Assembly (NCBI GenBank): GCA_019638595.1
Contig: JAHBTJ010000009.1
Span: forward strand, 124,001-188,000
DNA from: Chitinophagaceae bacterium
GTDB taxonomy: Bacteria > Bacteroidota > Bacteroidia > Chitinophagales > Chitinophagaceae
Length of the DNA: 64,000 nucleotides
Direction of reading: 5' to 3'
Below, one piece after another: positions 17,998-27,603 of the stretch (its first letter is position 1; every line of letters begins with the position of its first letter). A program made the translations under genes and the position numbers. The notes under the pieces are model-generated. The model was not told the DNA's origin, did no database searches, and saw only the letters and a program-made list of their open reading frames with translations.

Positions 17998-19140
17998 TCA
18001 TCTCACTTTCCTTCCTTTCCACTCATATTTTCCAAAGCTACCTAACAAGCCTGCCACTACTGTATACAATATGTGCAATGGCTGAAAAAGAGGAAACAGG
18101 AGAAGGAGCCTTTCCATTTTGAAATATAACAATATTGACCTCACAAACCCCCATTCAATAATGGTTTTATAAAAAACCGCTACTGCAAAAAACAACAGCC
18201 ACCTTGCATCCCATAAGCTGCCTGCCAGTAAAACAAACAATGCGCAGTTCACTAAATATACCAGCAGCAGCACCAGGATGATCCTGGTATCCCTGTATCG
18301 TCCTGCTTTGCTTGCCCAGCGAATACGTTGCCGGAAAAAGGCTTTCCAGCTTTTAGCCGGGAGCGTTTCCACAAGCGCATGCGGGGAGCCCAGGTAAGCT
18401 ACTTGTGCGGGAAACTGCTTACTGATCTTGTGCATCAGCAGCATATCATCGCCGCTGGCAATATCATCAATTCCATCAAACCCGTTCACCGCGTAAAACG
18501 CTTTTCTTTCGTAAGCCAGGTTCGCTCCATTACACATATTGTGAAAGTGAGCCGAAACCGACGCGGCGGTAATGCCTTGCAGTATAGCAAAATCCATCGC
18601 CTGGAAAATGGAAAGGAAAGAAGTATCATGCACGATCTTTACCGGTGCGGCAATAAAAACGGCATCCTTTTCCGCATGGAACATGGCAATGGTTTTCACC
18701 CAATCCGTGCCGGCTGTGCAATCGGCGTCTGTGGTAATAATTAATGTGCCCGATGCGATCCTGATCGCCTCTTTGATGGCATTTTTCTTATGCGCTTTTA
18801 CATTCTCCTGTTGAAGTATCTTCGCAAGTTCGAGCAATATAACCCCTTCGTCCTTATATTTTGAAACAATCGCCGTGGTATTGTCTTCCGAGTGATCGTC
18901 TGCAACAATGATCTCCATTAAATGCTTTGGATACGATTGCTGCAGCAATGACCGGATGCATCTTTCAATAACCGGTTCTTCATTACGGGCGGGAACGATC
19001 ACTGTAATTTTTTCCACAGGAATAAACCCTGTAAGCCGGTTATCATCCAGGCGGGGTATATTACGCCAGGCCTTGTAGTAATACAGAATTAAAAAGCAGT
19101 AACCCACCAGCAAAACAGCGGTGATCAAAAACACAATCAT
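17998..19140 (-). CDS. Membrane-anchored family 2 glycosyltransferase
   Basis: A 380-residue protein with one N-terminal helix, a GT2 catalytic domain and about three C-terminal helices. The nucleotide-sugar site is ITVIVPARNEEPVIERCI, followed by IIVADDHSEDNT. The metal-binding DxD-type motif is in TTDADCTAGTDW, and the QRIRWASKAGRY segment is the QxxRW-type motif of processive or lipid-linked GT2 enzymes. It probably transfers a sugar at the inner face of the membrane. It follows an alpha/beta hydrolase gene by 22 bp and so is co-transcribed with it. The acceptor is unknown. Confidence 0.87.
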   Translation of the reverse strand: MIVFLITAVLLVGYCFLILYYYKAWRNIPRLDDNRLTGFIPVEKITVIVPARNEEPVIERCIRSLLQQSYPKHLMEIIVADDHSEDNTTAIVSKYKDEGVILLELAKILQQENVKAHKKNAIKEAIRIASGTLIITTDADCTAGTDWVKTIAMFHAEKDAVFIAAPVKIVHDTSFLSIFQAMDFAILQGITAASVSAHFHNMCNGANLAYERKAFYAVNGFDGIDDIASGDDMLLMHKISKQFPAQVAYLGSPHALVETLPAKSWKAFFRQRIRWASKAGRYRDTRIILVLLLVYLVNCALFVLLAGSLWDARWLLFFAVAVFYKTIIEWGFVRSILLYFKMERLLLLFPLFQPLHILYTVVAGLLGSFGKYEWKGRKVR

Positions 19141-19162
19141 GCCTCCAAATTACAGCAAATCA

Positions 19163-19966
19163 TTATAAGAGGAACGAAGCAATTGCCGTTACATTTTTTT
19201 CGTGCAGTATCCTGTGCCCGCATTTAAGCAGGTGTAGCACGCAATATTCTTCCATACCTTTTTTAAAAGCATTGCCGGTTGGATATCTTATAACACGATC
19301 AAATTCCCCATAAATAAGTATTACCGACGTTTGATTTTTTTGTACCAGCTTTTTTATTAACCGTACATTGGGCCGGATGTTCCGCATAGCCGTCCATATG
19401 GTATACAGCTCTTCTCTTTTGTCTTTCTGCCGGAGATACTGAGTTACATAATTATACACCCCCCTGTTTATACACCGCATTTTATTTAACAGGGTTGTGC
19501 CGGCAAAAAACAACCCGGGGTGCTTCATGAAATGAAGAAAAAGCCTGTTCCCTGGTTTACTTTGGGTAGCCAGCCGGTACCAGCCGTTTATTTTCAAGCC
19601 ATCGGTAGCCAGCAGGATCAGTTGCTTTATTTTTTGCGGAACATGCTGATATAAATACAGGGCAACCCTGCCGCCCATGCTGTACCCCATCAAAGAAAAT
19701 TTTTTTTGCTGCAGCACAGGAATACTACCTATTATAGCCAGCAAATCCCGGGTGGTAACATTCAATCCTTCGTTCCACACGCTTTTTCCATGAAAAGGCA
19801 TATCAATCGCCACAATTGTATATTTATTTTTCAACGCCTGTATAAGAGGCCAAAAGCTTTCAGCTGTTTCACCAAAACCGTGCAGGCAAACAAGCAATTC
19901 ACTTCCGCCGTCAACCCGGATATAATGAATGCGCGAGTGCTTATATGTTACAAACAACGATTGCAT
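19163..19966 (-). CDS. Alpha/beta hydrolase
   Basis: A 267-residue cytoplasmic hydrolase of the alpha/beta fold. The oxyanion-hole motif is CLHGFGETAES (about 27-37). The nucleophile elbow GYSMGG gives the catalytic Ser. An Asp lies in LIYGEFDRVI, and the His is in LKCGHRILHEKN. It is the first gene of a three-gene minus-strand run with the GT2 enzyme and, further down, the ABC permease. Its substrate cannot be deduced. The upstream side faces the terminator of the second SusCD pair. Confidence 0.85.
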   Translation of the reverse strand: MQSLFVTYKHSRIHYIRVDGGSELLVCLHGFGETAESFWPLIQALKNKYTIVAIDMPFHGKSVWNEGLNVTTRDLLAIIGSIPVLQQKKFSLMGYSMGGRVALYLYQHVPQKIKQLILLATDGLKINGWYRLATQSKPGNRLFLHFMKHPGLFFAGTTLLNKMRCINRGVYNYVTQYLRQKDKREELYTIWTAMRNIRPNVRLIKKLVQKNQTSVILIYGEFDRVIRYPTGNAFKKGMEEYCVLHLLKCGHRILHEKNVTAIASFLL

Positions 19967-20030
19967 ATACGAGGCTCAAATGTAGCAGAAAACCATCAAC
20001 CGGTTAATTACTATACCAGGAGCGTTAAAA

Positions 20031-20065
20031 AGGGCTGCCTTATGAGGACAGCCCTGGTTTTTCAA
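20031..20065 (-). terminator. Terminator after SusCD pair 2
   Basis: A hairpin with arms AGGGCTG and CAGCCCT (20031-20037 and 20051-20057, roughly), extended through a CCT/AGG step, has an A/T run on each side. On the minus strand it follows the SusD stop by about 36 nt and is followed by TTTTT, so it ends that operon. It could also work on the plus strand. Confidence 0.7.
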
Positions 20066-20092
20066 AAGGATCATAAATGAGTTGAAGGAGGA

Positions 20093-21577
20093 TTACTGAA
20101 CCCACCATGGTTGAGAGCTGATCTTATCATTGCCTTCACCATACTGGCTTTTTATGGCGGCAGCAACATTTTCTGCATTGTTGTTATACTCAGCCTGCGG
20201 GTATATCCAACGGAACGGTATGCTAACCCCTGCCGGGCGGCGGAAGGATGGATAACCGGTTCTTAAATGATCAAAAAATGGACCCCAGGGAGATTGCAGG
20301 AAGGCGCGCAGGTAACGCTGCATAATGATCTTTTCAATCTTTTCCTCTGCAGTAGCTGCAGTAGCCAGGCTGTTAACAGGCTTGGCCAGGTATGCGGTAG
20401 CGATACTTTGCGTTACATATTGTCCTAATCCTTTTGCATATGTTTCATAAAACTTAAAGGATGCCTTCACTCCCTCCGTATAGTAATCTTCCGCATTACC
20501 GGTTGCCCAACCTCTTACAATACCTTCGGCTATGATCAATTGTTGTTCGGCAAATCCAATTAAAACCATTGGTTCGGTTGTAGGATCTTTATGATACCTG
20601 TTATTTACTTTGGACGTTTTGCCATTTGCCGCTTTTGTATTAACCTCGGAGTAGGGAGCAGCAGGATCTCCTCCCTCGTAAGCGGCGAAATTATTAATGG
20701 CTAAGCCGGCATCTTCCGCATTCTTTGTTTGAGTGCAATAAATAAAAAGACGCGGGTCTTCCCTGTCCTGTAACCGGCGGATAAAGGTAGAGTCCATATA
20801 CATACCGGAACCATAACCGCTTGAGTTAAATTCCGGATAGCGGTTACCTTCCTGGTCTAAGAAAACCAGTTGAGCGTCATCGCTATTGCTTTCAAAAAGA
20901 GGCTCACCGGTTACAATTTGGGCAAAAGTTGATTTGATATTCAAGTCACCATCTCCTTCTTTCTTGGAGAGCAGCATTAAAACCTTTAAACGAAATGCGT
21001 TTACTGCTTTGCGCCATTTAGTAACATCTCCACCATATATGATATCTCCTGCTATAATAGTGTTCTCTCCAGCCAGCAGGTCATTTGCTTCTTTTAATTC
21101 TGCCAAGATGCCTTTAAATACATCTTTCTGTGCATCATAAGCAGGCGGGGAATAGGTTTCCTGTGTTTCACCCTGTAATGCCTGCGAGTACGGCACATCA
21201 CCAAAGGTTAATGTAAGGTTCAAAAAGTAAAAGGCCCTGAAAAATTTGCCCAATGCCAGATAGGCGTTGCTGTTGATACGTGTCGCTTCTTCCATCATTT
21301 TGGTAACATCCCTCATCCTGGAATAAGATGAAAAATCCGATCTGTCCCACTTATAATATTGCCCCGCGCTTTCTCCATCTGTTTGAACCAGTTTTTTCTC
21401 GGCATACAGCGGCCCTGTGCCGTTATTATAGCGAAATGCATCCCACTCAATTTGCGTTAATTGTAGTTGGGGGTGAGTTTCTGTAACTCTGTTGGGGTCA
21501 ACATTGATCTCCTCTAGTTTTTTGCAGGATGCCAGTCCTGAAAATACAGCAATATATAATATTAATAGCTTCTTCAT
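20093..21577 (-). CDS. SusD/RagB-type outer-membrane lipoprotein (pair 2)
   Basis: A lipoprotein of 494 residues from the ATG at 21577; an ATG four codons further upstream is also possible. The signal peptide LLILYIAVFSGLASC ends in a lipobox Cys. The mature protein starts KKLEEINVDPNRVTET, and the C-terminal WIYPQAEYNNNAENV is the conserved end of the PF12771-type SusD family. It binds substrate at the cell surface for the SusC transporter, whose stop codon lies 32 bp upstream. No enzyme genes flank the pair. Confidence 0.92.
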   Translation of the reverse strand: MKKLLILYIAVFSGLASCKKLEEINVDPNRVTETHPQLQLTQIEWDAFRYNNGTGPLYAEKKLVQTDGESAGQYYKWDRSDFSSYSRMRDVTKMMEEATRINSNAYLALGKFFRAFYFLNLTLTFGDVPYSQALQGETQETYSPPAYDAQKDVFKGILAELKEANDLLAGENTIIAGDIIYGGDVTKWRKAVNAFRLKVLMLLSKKEGDGDLNIKSTFAQIVTGEPLFESNSDDAQLVFLDQEGNRYPEFNSSGYGSGMYMDSTFIRRLQDREDPRLFIYCTQTKNAEDAGLAINNFAAYEGGDPAAPYSEVNTKAANGKTSKVNNRYHKDPTTEPMVLIGFAEQQLIIAEGIVRGWATGNAEDYYTEGVKASFKFYETYAKGLGQYVTQSIATAYLAKPVNSLATAATAEEKIEKIIMQRYLRAFLQSPWGPFFDHLRTGYPSFRRPAGVSIPFRWIYPQAEYNNNAENVAAAIKSQYGEGNDKISSQPWWVQ

Positions 21578-21609
21578 TTGTATTATCATTTTAGGTGTAG
21601 GATAAGTAG

Positions 21610-24600
21610 TTATAATTTTACGTTAAGTGAAAAACCTACGTAACGAGGAGAGGGATCCTGCAGATTTCCATCATTTCCAATTTCATAATCCGGATCCAGC
21701 AGTGGCATCTTCTTCCACATGGCAAGATTATAACCAAATACCTGCAGGTATAATCCTTTTACTGTTTGTCCTAATTTTATCACATTACCAAGCTCATACC
21801 CTACAGCTACCCTGCGCAGCTTAAAGAAAGAACGATCAAATGTGTTTGCAAATTTTTTATTTTCTTCTTCCGTAACACGTGCACGGTATGGATACTGCTG
21901 GCTCCATGTTTGCCAACTCACCGCAGTAGTATTAGCCGTGTATTTTCGGGTATCTGAAATTACATTTCCTAATACGTCCTGCTTCAGTTCGCCTTCCATA
22001 ACAACGACTCCTTCCGCAACGTATACCGGTTGTCCTGCAGCATATTCTGCAGCGCGGTATTCGAGAGAATTTGGATGTCTTCCACCCCACCACATTTTTT
22101 CGTGTGTGGTAGAGTTCATAATACCGCCCCAAACACCGTCAATATCTATTCCTATATCAAAGCCTTTGTAGTTAAACTTATTTAAAAATCCAAGCCTCCA
22201 TGACGGGTCGAGGTGGCCGAGATTGCGGGGATACGGGTCAAATATCGGTAAGCCGTTCGCTCCTAAAATTAATTGACCGTCTGCACTCTTCTGCCAAACA
22301 GTAGCATAATAGCTGTCTGTTCTGTCTCCCAGTTTTAAATTTCCAAATTTTGCCTGGTCGCCATATATTTCTGTAATTTTCTTTACATACTTTGACCAGT
22401 TAGCAGAAATGTCCCACCTGAAGTTTTTATTTTTTATTGCTTTTACACCTACAACAACTTCAAAGCCATTGGTTTTATAAACGTTGCCGTTTACCTTACG
22501 GGAAGTAAAGCCTGAAGCTTCTGAAATGCCAAGATCTATAATCTGGTTTTCATCTTTAATATTATAATAAGTCAGGTCTAACGTTAACCGGTCCTTAAAT
22601 AAGCCGGTTGATAAACCAACCTCATACGAGGATGATTTTTCAGGAAGAATATTGGGGTTAACGATCCCGGCAGGATAATAAACAGATTGGGTAGATCCGT
22701 AAGTGATTCCCTTGTTATAGGCTGAATAAATACTATACGGAGCCAAATCGCTTGAAACCTGTGCCCAGGATCCATATAATTTTAAGTAACCAACAAACTC
22801 AGGCATTTTTACAAATTCTGAAACCATAGTACTTAATGATACAGATGGGTAGAAATAAGAGTTATGGTTAAGGGGAAGTGTAGACGACCAGTCGTTACGC
22901 GCTGTAAAACTTAAGAAAACTGAATTATAGAAATCGAGGTTAGCAGCTCCGTAAACGCTTCGGATAGATTTTTCTCCGCGATAGTTAGATGCCTGTACAG
23001 GGCCCTGGGTATTATTAAGGCTGTATACAGCAGGAACAATCAAGCCATCTGTTGATTGATATTCCTGGGTATAGGTACGGTTAAAAATAGAGGTGCCTGC
23101 GTTTATACTGAACTGAATGTCTTCGGTAATATCCTTAGAATAAGTAAGCAACGCGTCAGCGTCGAAGTTTAACTGACCAGTATTCCAAATCTTATAGTCG
23201 CCATTTCTTGAATCCCCATAATTCATGTACGACTTGGGACTTTTCATAGATTCGAAATTGGAAATATTCCTTCCATTGCCGCGTATCTGAAAATTCAGAT
23301 CCTTCATGATCTTCCAGTTCGCTTTTATCTGCATGTCCACTACATCCCTGTTTTGCGCCTGCTCCAGCATGTAGGAAGCAAAATATGGATTATTATACCA
23401 TGCGTAGTTGTAGTTTGCCTGGCGGTACCCTTCCAACCCCGGCACCCACATATGATTTTTTAAATCCTGTCCATTTACATCATCACTCATCCAAATAAGA
23501 ATGGTGTAAATATGGTTTTTAGGACCGTACCCATAGCGGGGATAATTGGGAGAAAATACTTTATTGTATGAAAGCGATGTTTCGAGCGTGAAATTGCTTG
23601 TTAAATCAAAAGCCGCATTAAAGTTGAGGCTTCCCGTATTCAGCGACATGTTAGGTACCTGGCCTTTTTGATAAGCATATTTTCCGGAAGCGTAATAACG
23701 TGCTTTTTCGCCCCTGTAAGCTACAGAAAAGGTATTGGTGCTTACCACTCCGGTTCTTAGGAAGTCTTTCAGGTTGTTGTGATATACAAAATCGGTAGGC
23801 ACACGTTCGTATGTTGAGCGATCGTCGTATATGGTTCCTTTTACATCACCATACCACTCTATGGTTTCGCCTGTTTGCTTATTCCTGATAGGGCTATTCC
23901 ATTGAGGTACTTTAACTCCGGCATTTAATTTAGGTCCCCATGTCATGTCGCCATCGGAAATACCGCCGTCGGCGCCATCCCAAAATTCATACTGCCCGTT
24001 TGAGCCGCTGCCATATTCTGTTTGCGTTTTGGGGAACACTGTAAAGCCGGCAGTAAACATATTATTGGTGCTTACGTTCACTTCCATCCCCTCTTTTTTA
24101 GCATTTTTTGTAGTAATAAGTATTGCGCCGTCTTTACCGCGGGTGCCGTATAAAGCCGAGGCGGCAACGCCTTTTAATACATTAATGTTGTCAATATCTT
24201 CTCCCGATACATCAAAAAAATCTGTTTCAACCGGAACTCCATCAATTACAATCAAAGGGGTTTTGCCTCTTAATACGAACTGAGGCTTTTGAAACATACC
24301 GGTTGGCGTTGTTACCGTAAGCCCTGCTACCTGACCTGATAAAGCTGTACCCAGGTTCATTGTTCTGGAGTTGGCTAATTGTTCGGTTTTTACTTCCTGC
24401 GTAGTGAAGCCTAATCTCTTTTTCTGCTGCTTGATCCCGATAGCGGTCACAACCACTTCTTCTAATTGTTGCGAGCCTTCAGCCATCACAACATCTAAAG
24501 AAGTTTTTCCATTCAAAGCAATTTCCTGCGTGGTAAACCCTATAGATGAGAATACCAATGTGGCGTCGGTAGAAGGAACTGAAATGGAATAAGCTCCGTC

Positions 24601-24780
24601 GGCAGTTGTTATAACTCCGTTTAAGGTGTTTTTAACAACAACATTCACGGCTGCGAGATTATTACCCTTGGAATCGGTTACTTTTCCTCTTACAATTTGC
24701 TGTGCAAACAGTAATGCAGGAAAAGCTGAGAGTACGAGTATAACAGAAAATACCCGCCAGAAAGATAGCTTTTTAGTCAT
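21610..24780 (-). CDS. SusC/RagA-type TonB-linked outer-membrane transporter (pair 2)
   Basis: A 1056-residue receptor from the ATG at 24780; an ATG two codons upstream is the alternative. The signal peptide ends ALLFAQQ. A carboxypeptidase-regulatory-like domain (IVRGKVTDSKGNNLAAVNVV) precedes the segment LEEVVVTAIGIKQQKKRLGF, the TonB-box region of SusC proteins. The plug has FVLRGKTPLIVIDGVPVET and INVLKGVAASALYGTRG, and the barrel ends YVGFSLNVKL. It forms one operon with the downstream SusD gene. A sigma/anti-sigma pair, common next to such genes, is absent here. Confidence 0.93.
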   Translation of the reverse strand: MTKKLSFWRVFSVILVLSAFPALLFAQQIVRGKVTDSKGNNLAAVNVVVKNTLNGVITTADGAYSISVPSTDATLVFSSIGFTTQEIALNGKTSLDVVMAEGSQQLEEVVVTAIGIKQQKKRLGFTTQEVKTEQLANSRTMNLGTALSGQVAGLTVTTPTGMFQKPQFVLRGKTPLIVIDGVPVETDFFDVSGEDIDNINVLKGVAASALYGTRGKDGAILITTKNAKKEGMEVNVSTNNMFTAGFTVFPKTQTEYGSGSNGQYEFWDGADGGISDGDMTWGPKLNAGVKVPQWNSPIRNKQTGETIEWYGDVKGTIYDDRSTYERVPTDFVYHNNLKDFLRTGVVSTNTFSVAYRGEKARYYASGKYAYQKGQVPNMSLNTGSLNFNAAFDLTSNFTLETSLSYNKVFSPNYPRYGYGPKNHIYTILIWMSDDVNGQDLKNHMWVPGLEGYRQANYNYAWYNNPYFASYMLEQAQNRDVVDMQIKANWKIMKDLNFQIRGNGRNISNFESMKSPKSYMNYGDSRNGDYKIWNTGQLNFDADALLTYSKDITEDIQFSINAGTSIFNRTYTQEYQSTDGLIVPAVYSLNNTQGPVQASNYRGEKSIRSVYGAANLDFYNSVFLSFTARNDWSSTLPLNHNSYFYPSVSLSTMVSEFVKMPEFVGYLKLYGSWAQVSSDLAPYSIYSAYNKGITYGSTQSVYYPAGIVNPNILPEKSSSYEVGLSTGLFKDRLTLDLTYYNIKDENQIIDLGISEASGFTSRKVNGNVYKTNGFEVVVGVKAIKNKNFRWDISANWSKYVKKITEIYGDQAKFGNLKLGDRTDSYYATVWQKSADGQLILGANGLPIFDPYPRNLGHLDPSWRLGFLNKFNYKGFDIGIDIDGVWGGIMNSTTHEKMWWGGRHPNSLEYRAAEYAAGQPVYVAEGVVVMEGELKQDVLGNVISDTRKYTANTTAVSWQTWSQQYPYRARVTEEENKKFANTFDRSFFKLRRVAVGYELGNVIKLGQTVKGLYLQVFGYNLAMWKKMPLLDPDYEIGNDGNLQDPSPRYVGFSLNVKL

Positions 24781-25154
24781 AAGCATTGTTTTAGTTTGTT
24801 AATATTTAAGGGATCGCAAAAGTCTTACCCTGGTGTGATACAAAGGTTAAGCCAGTTTAAAGAAATCATTAATTGTATATGAATACTAAAATATGGCAAT
24901 TTCGGATAAATGAGAAAGCAGGTGAATAAAAATAACCAGTTTTCTTCAAAAATATATTCACAGCATATTTGCCCCGTTAAAAGCAACCCCCGGGCATTTT
25001 GCGCAATCAGCCGTATTTAATAAAGGCGTTTAATATTTGTAAACAGCCGTTCGCCCCTGCCTGCTCTCGCTCTGCCAGGCAATCATCACTATTTCTTAAC
25101 GCCTGCTTAATGCCCGCTTAATATTGTATGGTGAAATTTGATAAACAATAGCGG
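24781..25154. other. Intergenic region between the second SusC gene and the phosphoesterase gene
   Basis: About 370 bases between divergent genes, so it must contain both promoters. The stretch is AT-rich next to susC. No ORF, RNA gene or strong palindrome was recognised. Confidence 0.5.
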
Positions 25155-25991
25155 ATGGAAAAGCGTTCTGTTGATGTAGTTGTAATATCAGATGTTCACC
25201 TGGGCACCTACGGCTGCCAGGCTAAAAAATTGGCCGCTTACCTCAAAAGCGTTGCACCCTCTATTCTTATATTGAACGGGGATATTATTGATGGCTGGCA
25301 GTTCAGCAAAAGTTTTTTCCCCGCTTCCCACATGAGTGTAATTAAAGAGATCATCAGTTATATCAGTAACGGAACCCGTGTATTTTATATTACCGGTAAC
25401 CACGATGAGGTTTTGCGGCGTTACTCCGACTTCAGGGTGGACAATTTTGTACTTACAGATAAGCTTGTACTGGAAATAGACAACAAGATGACATGGGTTT
25501 TTCATGGCGATGTATTTGATAATACTACGAAAGGTGCAGCGAAGTTCCTGGCCAGGCTTGGCAGCAGCGGTTACGGACTGCTGATACTTATAAACAGGTT
25601 ATTCAACGTGATATTAAAGTTCGCAGGACGGGAAAGAATATCGCTTTCAAAAAAAGTGATGGAGGGCGTAAATAAAACGGTTGTTAAGATCAATGACCTT
25701 GAAACCATTGCGGCAGAGCTGGCAATTGAAAAAAAATACGATTACGTGATATGCGGGCATATTCATAAACCACAGAAAAAAGTGATCCAAACAGGCGCAG
25801 GGGAAGTAACTTATTTAAACAGCGGCGATTGGGTGGAACATTGTACCGCTCTTGAATACCATAAAAAAGAGTGGAAGATTTTTGAATACGATGAGAACGC
25901 TTTTCCCAAGGTAAAAATAGAAAAAGAGAACCCCCAACCCAATGTTATTACCGATGAAGTTAATTATCATATCAGTTCGCTGACGGGGTAA
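25155..25991 (+). CDS. LpxH-like metallophosphoesterase (UDP-2,3-diacylglucosamine diphosphatase family)
   Basis: A 278-residue calcineurin-like phosphoesterase. The metal-binding motifs appear in order: ISDVHLG (about 11-17), LNGDIIDGW (GD motif), TGNHDE (GNHD motif), WVFHGDVFDN and CGHIHKP (GHxH). This order is that of LpxH and its LpxH2-like relatives, which cleave UDP-2,3-diacylglucosamine during lipid A synthesis at the inner membrane. Bacteroidota usually encode this longer type. Whether this copy is the essential lipid A enzyme or a paralogue is not decidable here. A glycosyltransferase gene follows on the same strand after an AAAC-rich spacer. Confidence 0.82.
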   Translation: MEKRSVDVVVISDVHLGTYGCQAKKLAAYLKSVAPSILILNGDIIDGWQFSKSFFPASHMSVIKEIISYISNGTRVFYITGNHDEVLRRYSDFRVDNFVLTDKLVLEIDNKMTWVFHGDVFDNTTKGAAKFLARLGSSGYGLLILINRLFNVILKFAGRERISLSKKVMEGVNKTVVKINDLETIAAELAIEKKYDYVICGHIHKPQKKVIQTGAGEVTYLNSGDWVEHCTALEYHKKEWKIFEYDENAFPKVKIEKENPQPNVITDEVNYHISSLTG

Positions 25992-26031
25992 ATGAATTTC
26001 CTGCAGGACCAGGTTGCAGGTTACAAGAGTT

Positions 26032-26094
26032 GTTTATGGTTTGTAGTTCGTTGTTTATAGCTTTTAAATCAATCACAAATCACAAACCATAAAC
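26032..26094. repeat. Inverted copies of the AAAC-rich intergenic repeat
   Basis: A perfect 13-bp inverted repeat, GTTTATGGTTTGT (26032-26044) and ACAAACCATAAAC (26082-26094), lies between two co-oriented genes and is surrounded by more degenerate copies of the same words (up to 26115). It is the clearest member of a dispersed family in this window. Confidence 0.75.
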
Positions 26095-26123
26095 TCGAAA
26101 CTTCAAACTATAAATTTCGCAGG

Positions 26124-27131
26124 ATGAAAATATTGTACGCTGTACAGGCAACGGGTAACGGGCATATCAGCCGGGCGATGGAATTGCTTCCTCATTTGCA
26201 GGAGCACGGGCAGGTAGATATTTTTTTAAGCGGCGCTAACAGTACGCTCGCGCTTGACGCTCCTGTGAAATACAGGAGTAAGGGACTGAGCTTATTTTAT
26301 ACCTGCAAGGGTAGTCTTGATTATTTTTTGATGCTTAAAAAAATAGCGCCACTGCGTGTAAAAAAAGAGGCAGCAGAGCTGCCCGTACAGGAATACGACC
26401 TTGTTATCAACGATTTTGAATGTATTACTTCTATAGCCTGCCGGCAGAAAAAAGTACCTTCTGTAAATTTTGGGCACCAGGCTAGCTTTATGTCAAATAA
26501 AACCCCGCGTCCCGCGGAAACCAGCAGGGTGGGAGAATGGTTGCTGAAAAATTACGCAAAGGCATCGGGCTACGTGGGACTGCATTTTGAACAGTATGAC
26601 GATTTTATATTACCGCCTGTAATAAAATCGGAAATATGGAATGCACAACCAACCACCGGAGGCTATATAGCCGTATACCTGCCGTCGTATTGCGACTGTG
26701 AGATCAAAAAATTTTTTTCCAAACTCACCCGGTACCGCTTTCATGTATTTTCAAAAGAAGCACGATATATAACCAACCATGGCCACCTGCGCTTTATCCC
26801 GGTAAGTAAAAAAGCCTTTAACGACAGCCTCGTTCACTGCGATGCCATTATTTGCGGAGCCGGCTTTGAAACTCCCGCAGAAGCGCTTCACCTTCGTAAA
26901 AAAATAATGGCAATGCCCATTAAAGGGCAATATGAACAAAAATGCAACGCCGCCGCTCTTGAAAAGCTGGGTGTTAAAACCATACCTGAGCTTGCAGAAA
27001 ACTTTCACACGGTTTTTGAAGAGTGGTACAATACCTCCAGCACTGTAAATATATCATTCAGGTACAGCTCCAAAGCCATTGTTGAGCTGATGCTTAACCA
27101 GGTGCAGAAAAACTCCTTGTTACAGGCATAA
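26124..27131 (+). CDS. Glycosyltransferase of the MurG-like (GT-B) superfamily
   Basis: A 335-residue protein beginning MKILYAVQATGNGHISRAME, the GxGH-type N-terminal motif of GT-B glycosyltransferases such as MurG-like and PF13528 proteins. A C-terminal nucleotide-sugar site is suggested by CDAIICGAGFETPAEALHL, followed by a PIKGQYEQKCNAAALEKLG stretch. Donor and acceptor are unknown. The gene follows the LpxH-like gene in the same direction with a 132-bp spacer, so a role in envelope glycolipids is possible but is only context inference. Confidence 0.8.
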   Translation: MKILYAVQATGNGHISRAMELLPHLQEHGQVDIFLSGANSTLALDAPVKYRSKGLSLFYTCKGSLDYFLMLKKIAPLRVKKEAAELPVQEYDLVINDFECITSIACRQKKVPSVNFGHQASFMSNKTPRPAETSRVGEWLLKNYAKASGYVGLHFEQYDDFILPPVIKSEIWNAQPTTGGYIAVYLPSYCDCEIKKFFSKLTRYRFHVFSKEARYITNHGHLRFIPVSKKAFNDSLVHCDAIICGAGFETPAEALHLRKKIMAMPIKGQYEQKCNAAALEKLGVKTIPELAENFHTVFEEWYNTSSTVNISFRYSSKAIVELMLNQVQKNSLLQA

Positions 27132-27281
27132 ATGAACTCCCGGCAATACCTCCCTGTTTTAATAATTACCAACCTTTTAAATTACCGATGCGTATCTTGT
27201 TTAATAGTTTGAAAGGCGAATTGATTTGTTGCGCGCTGTACTTAGCCGGTAATTTTTAATGGATCATTATACAAAGAACAA

Positions 27282-27542
27282 ATGGCAGGAGAAATACCCC
27301 CCGACAAATGGAAACATTTTATTGTAGGCATACCCATGGGGGCAATTCTGCAAGTTGTATGTAACTGGATGACAGAAAACCCTTTACAGGCAACCATTAT
27401 AACATTCGTTATAGTAGTTGCCATCAGCTATGGATTTGAATTGTTCTCTAAAATAACAAGGCTGGGAAGATACGACTTCCTGGATGCGGTAGCATCTGTA
27501 ATTGGAGGTGTTTTGGGTATGGGTTTGGTATGGCTTTTTTAA
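27282..27542 (+). CDS. Small VanZ/YfiM-like membrane protein
   Basis: An 86-residue protein with two or three predicted membrane helices (PMGAILQVVCNWM, IITFVIVVAISYGFELF, VIGGVLGMGLVWLF). It has the pattern DKWKHFIVGIPMG near the start and GFELFSKITRLGRYDFLDA before the last helix. This layout (a charged DKxxH start and an ExF...DxxDA loop between helices) is that of small VanZ- or YfiM-like proteins of Bacteroidota. No function is known to me. It stands between the glycosyltransferase gene and a lipoprotein gene. Confidence 0.65.
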   Translation: MAGEIPPDKWKHFIVGIPMGAILQVVCNWMTENPLQATIITFVIVVAISYGFELFSKITRLGRYDFLDAVASVIGGVLGMGLVWLF

Positions 27543-27603
27543 GCGTATTGTATTTGCCGTATCTTTATTTTATATTGAGTGAACCTGCATACAACTTATC
27601 CTT

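Noticed and set aside
11180-24780. Classical polysaccharide utilisation locus
   Set aside because: SusCD pairs are present but no glycoside hydrolase, lyase or hybrid two-component sensor is nearby.
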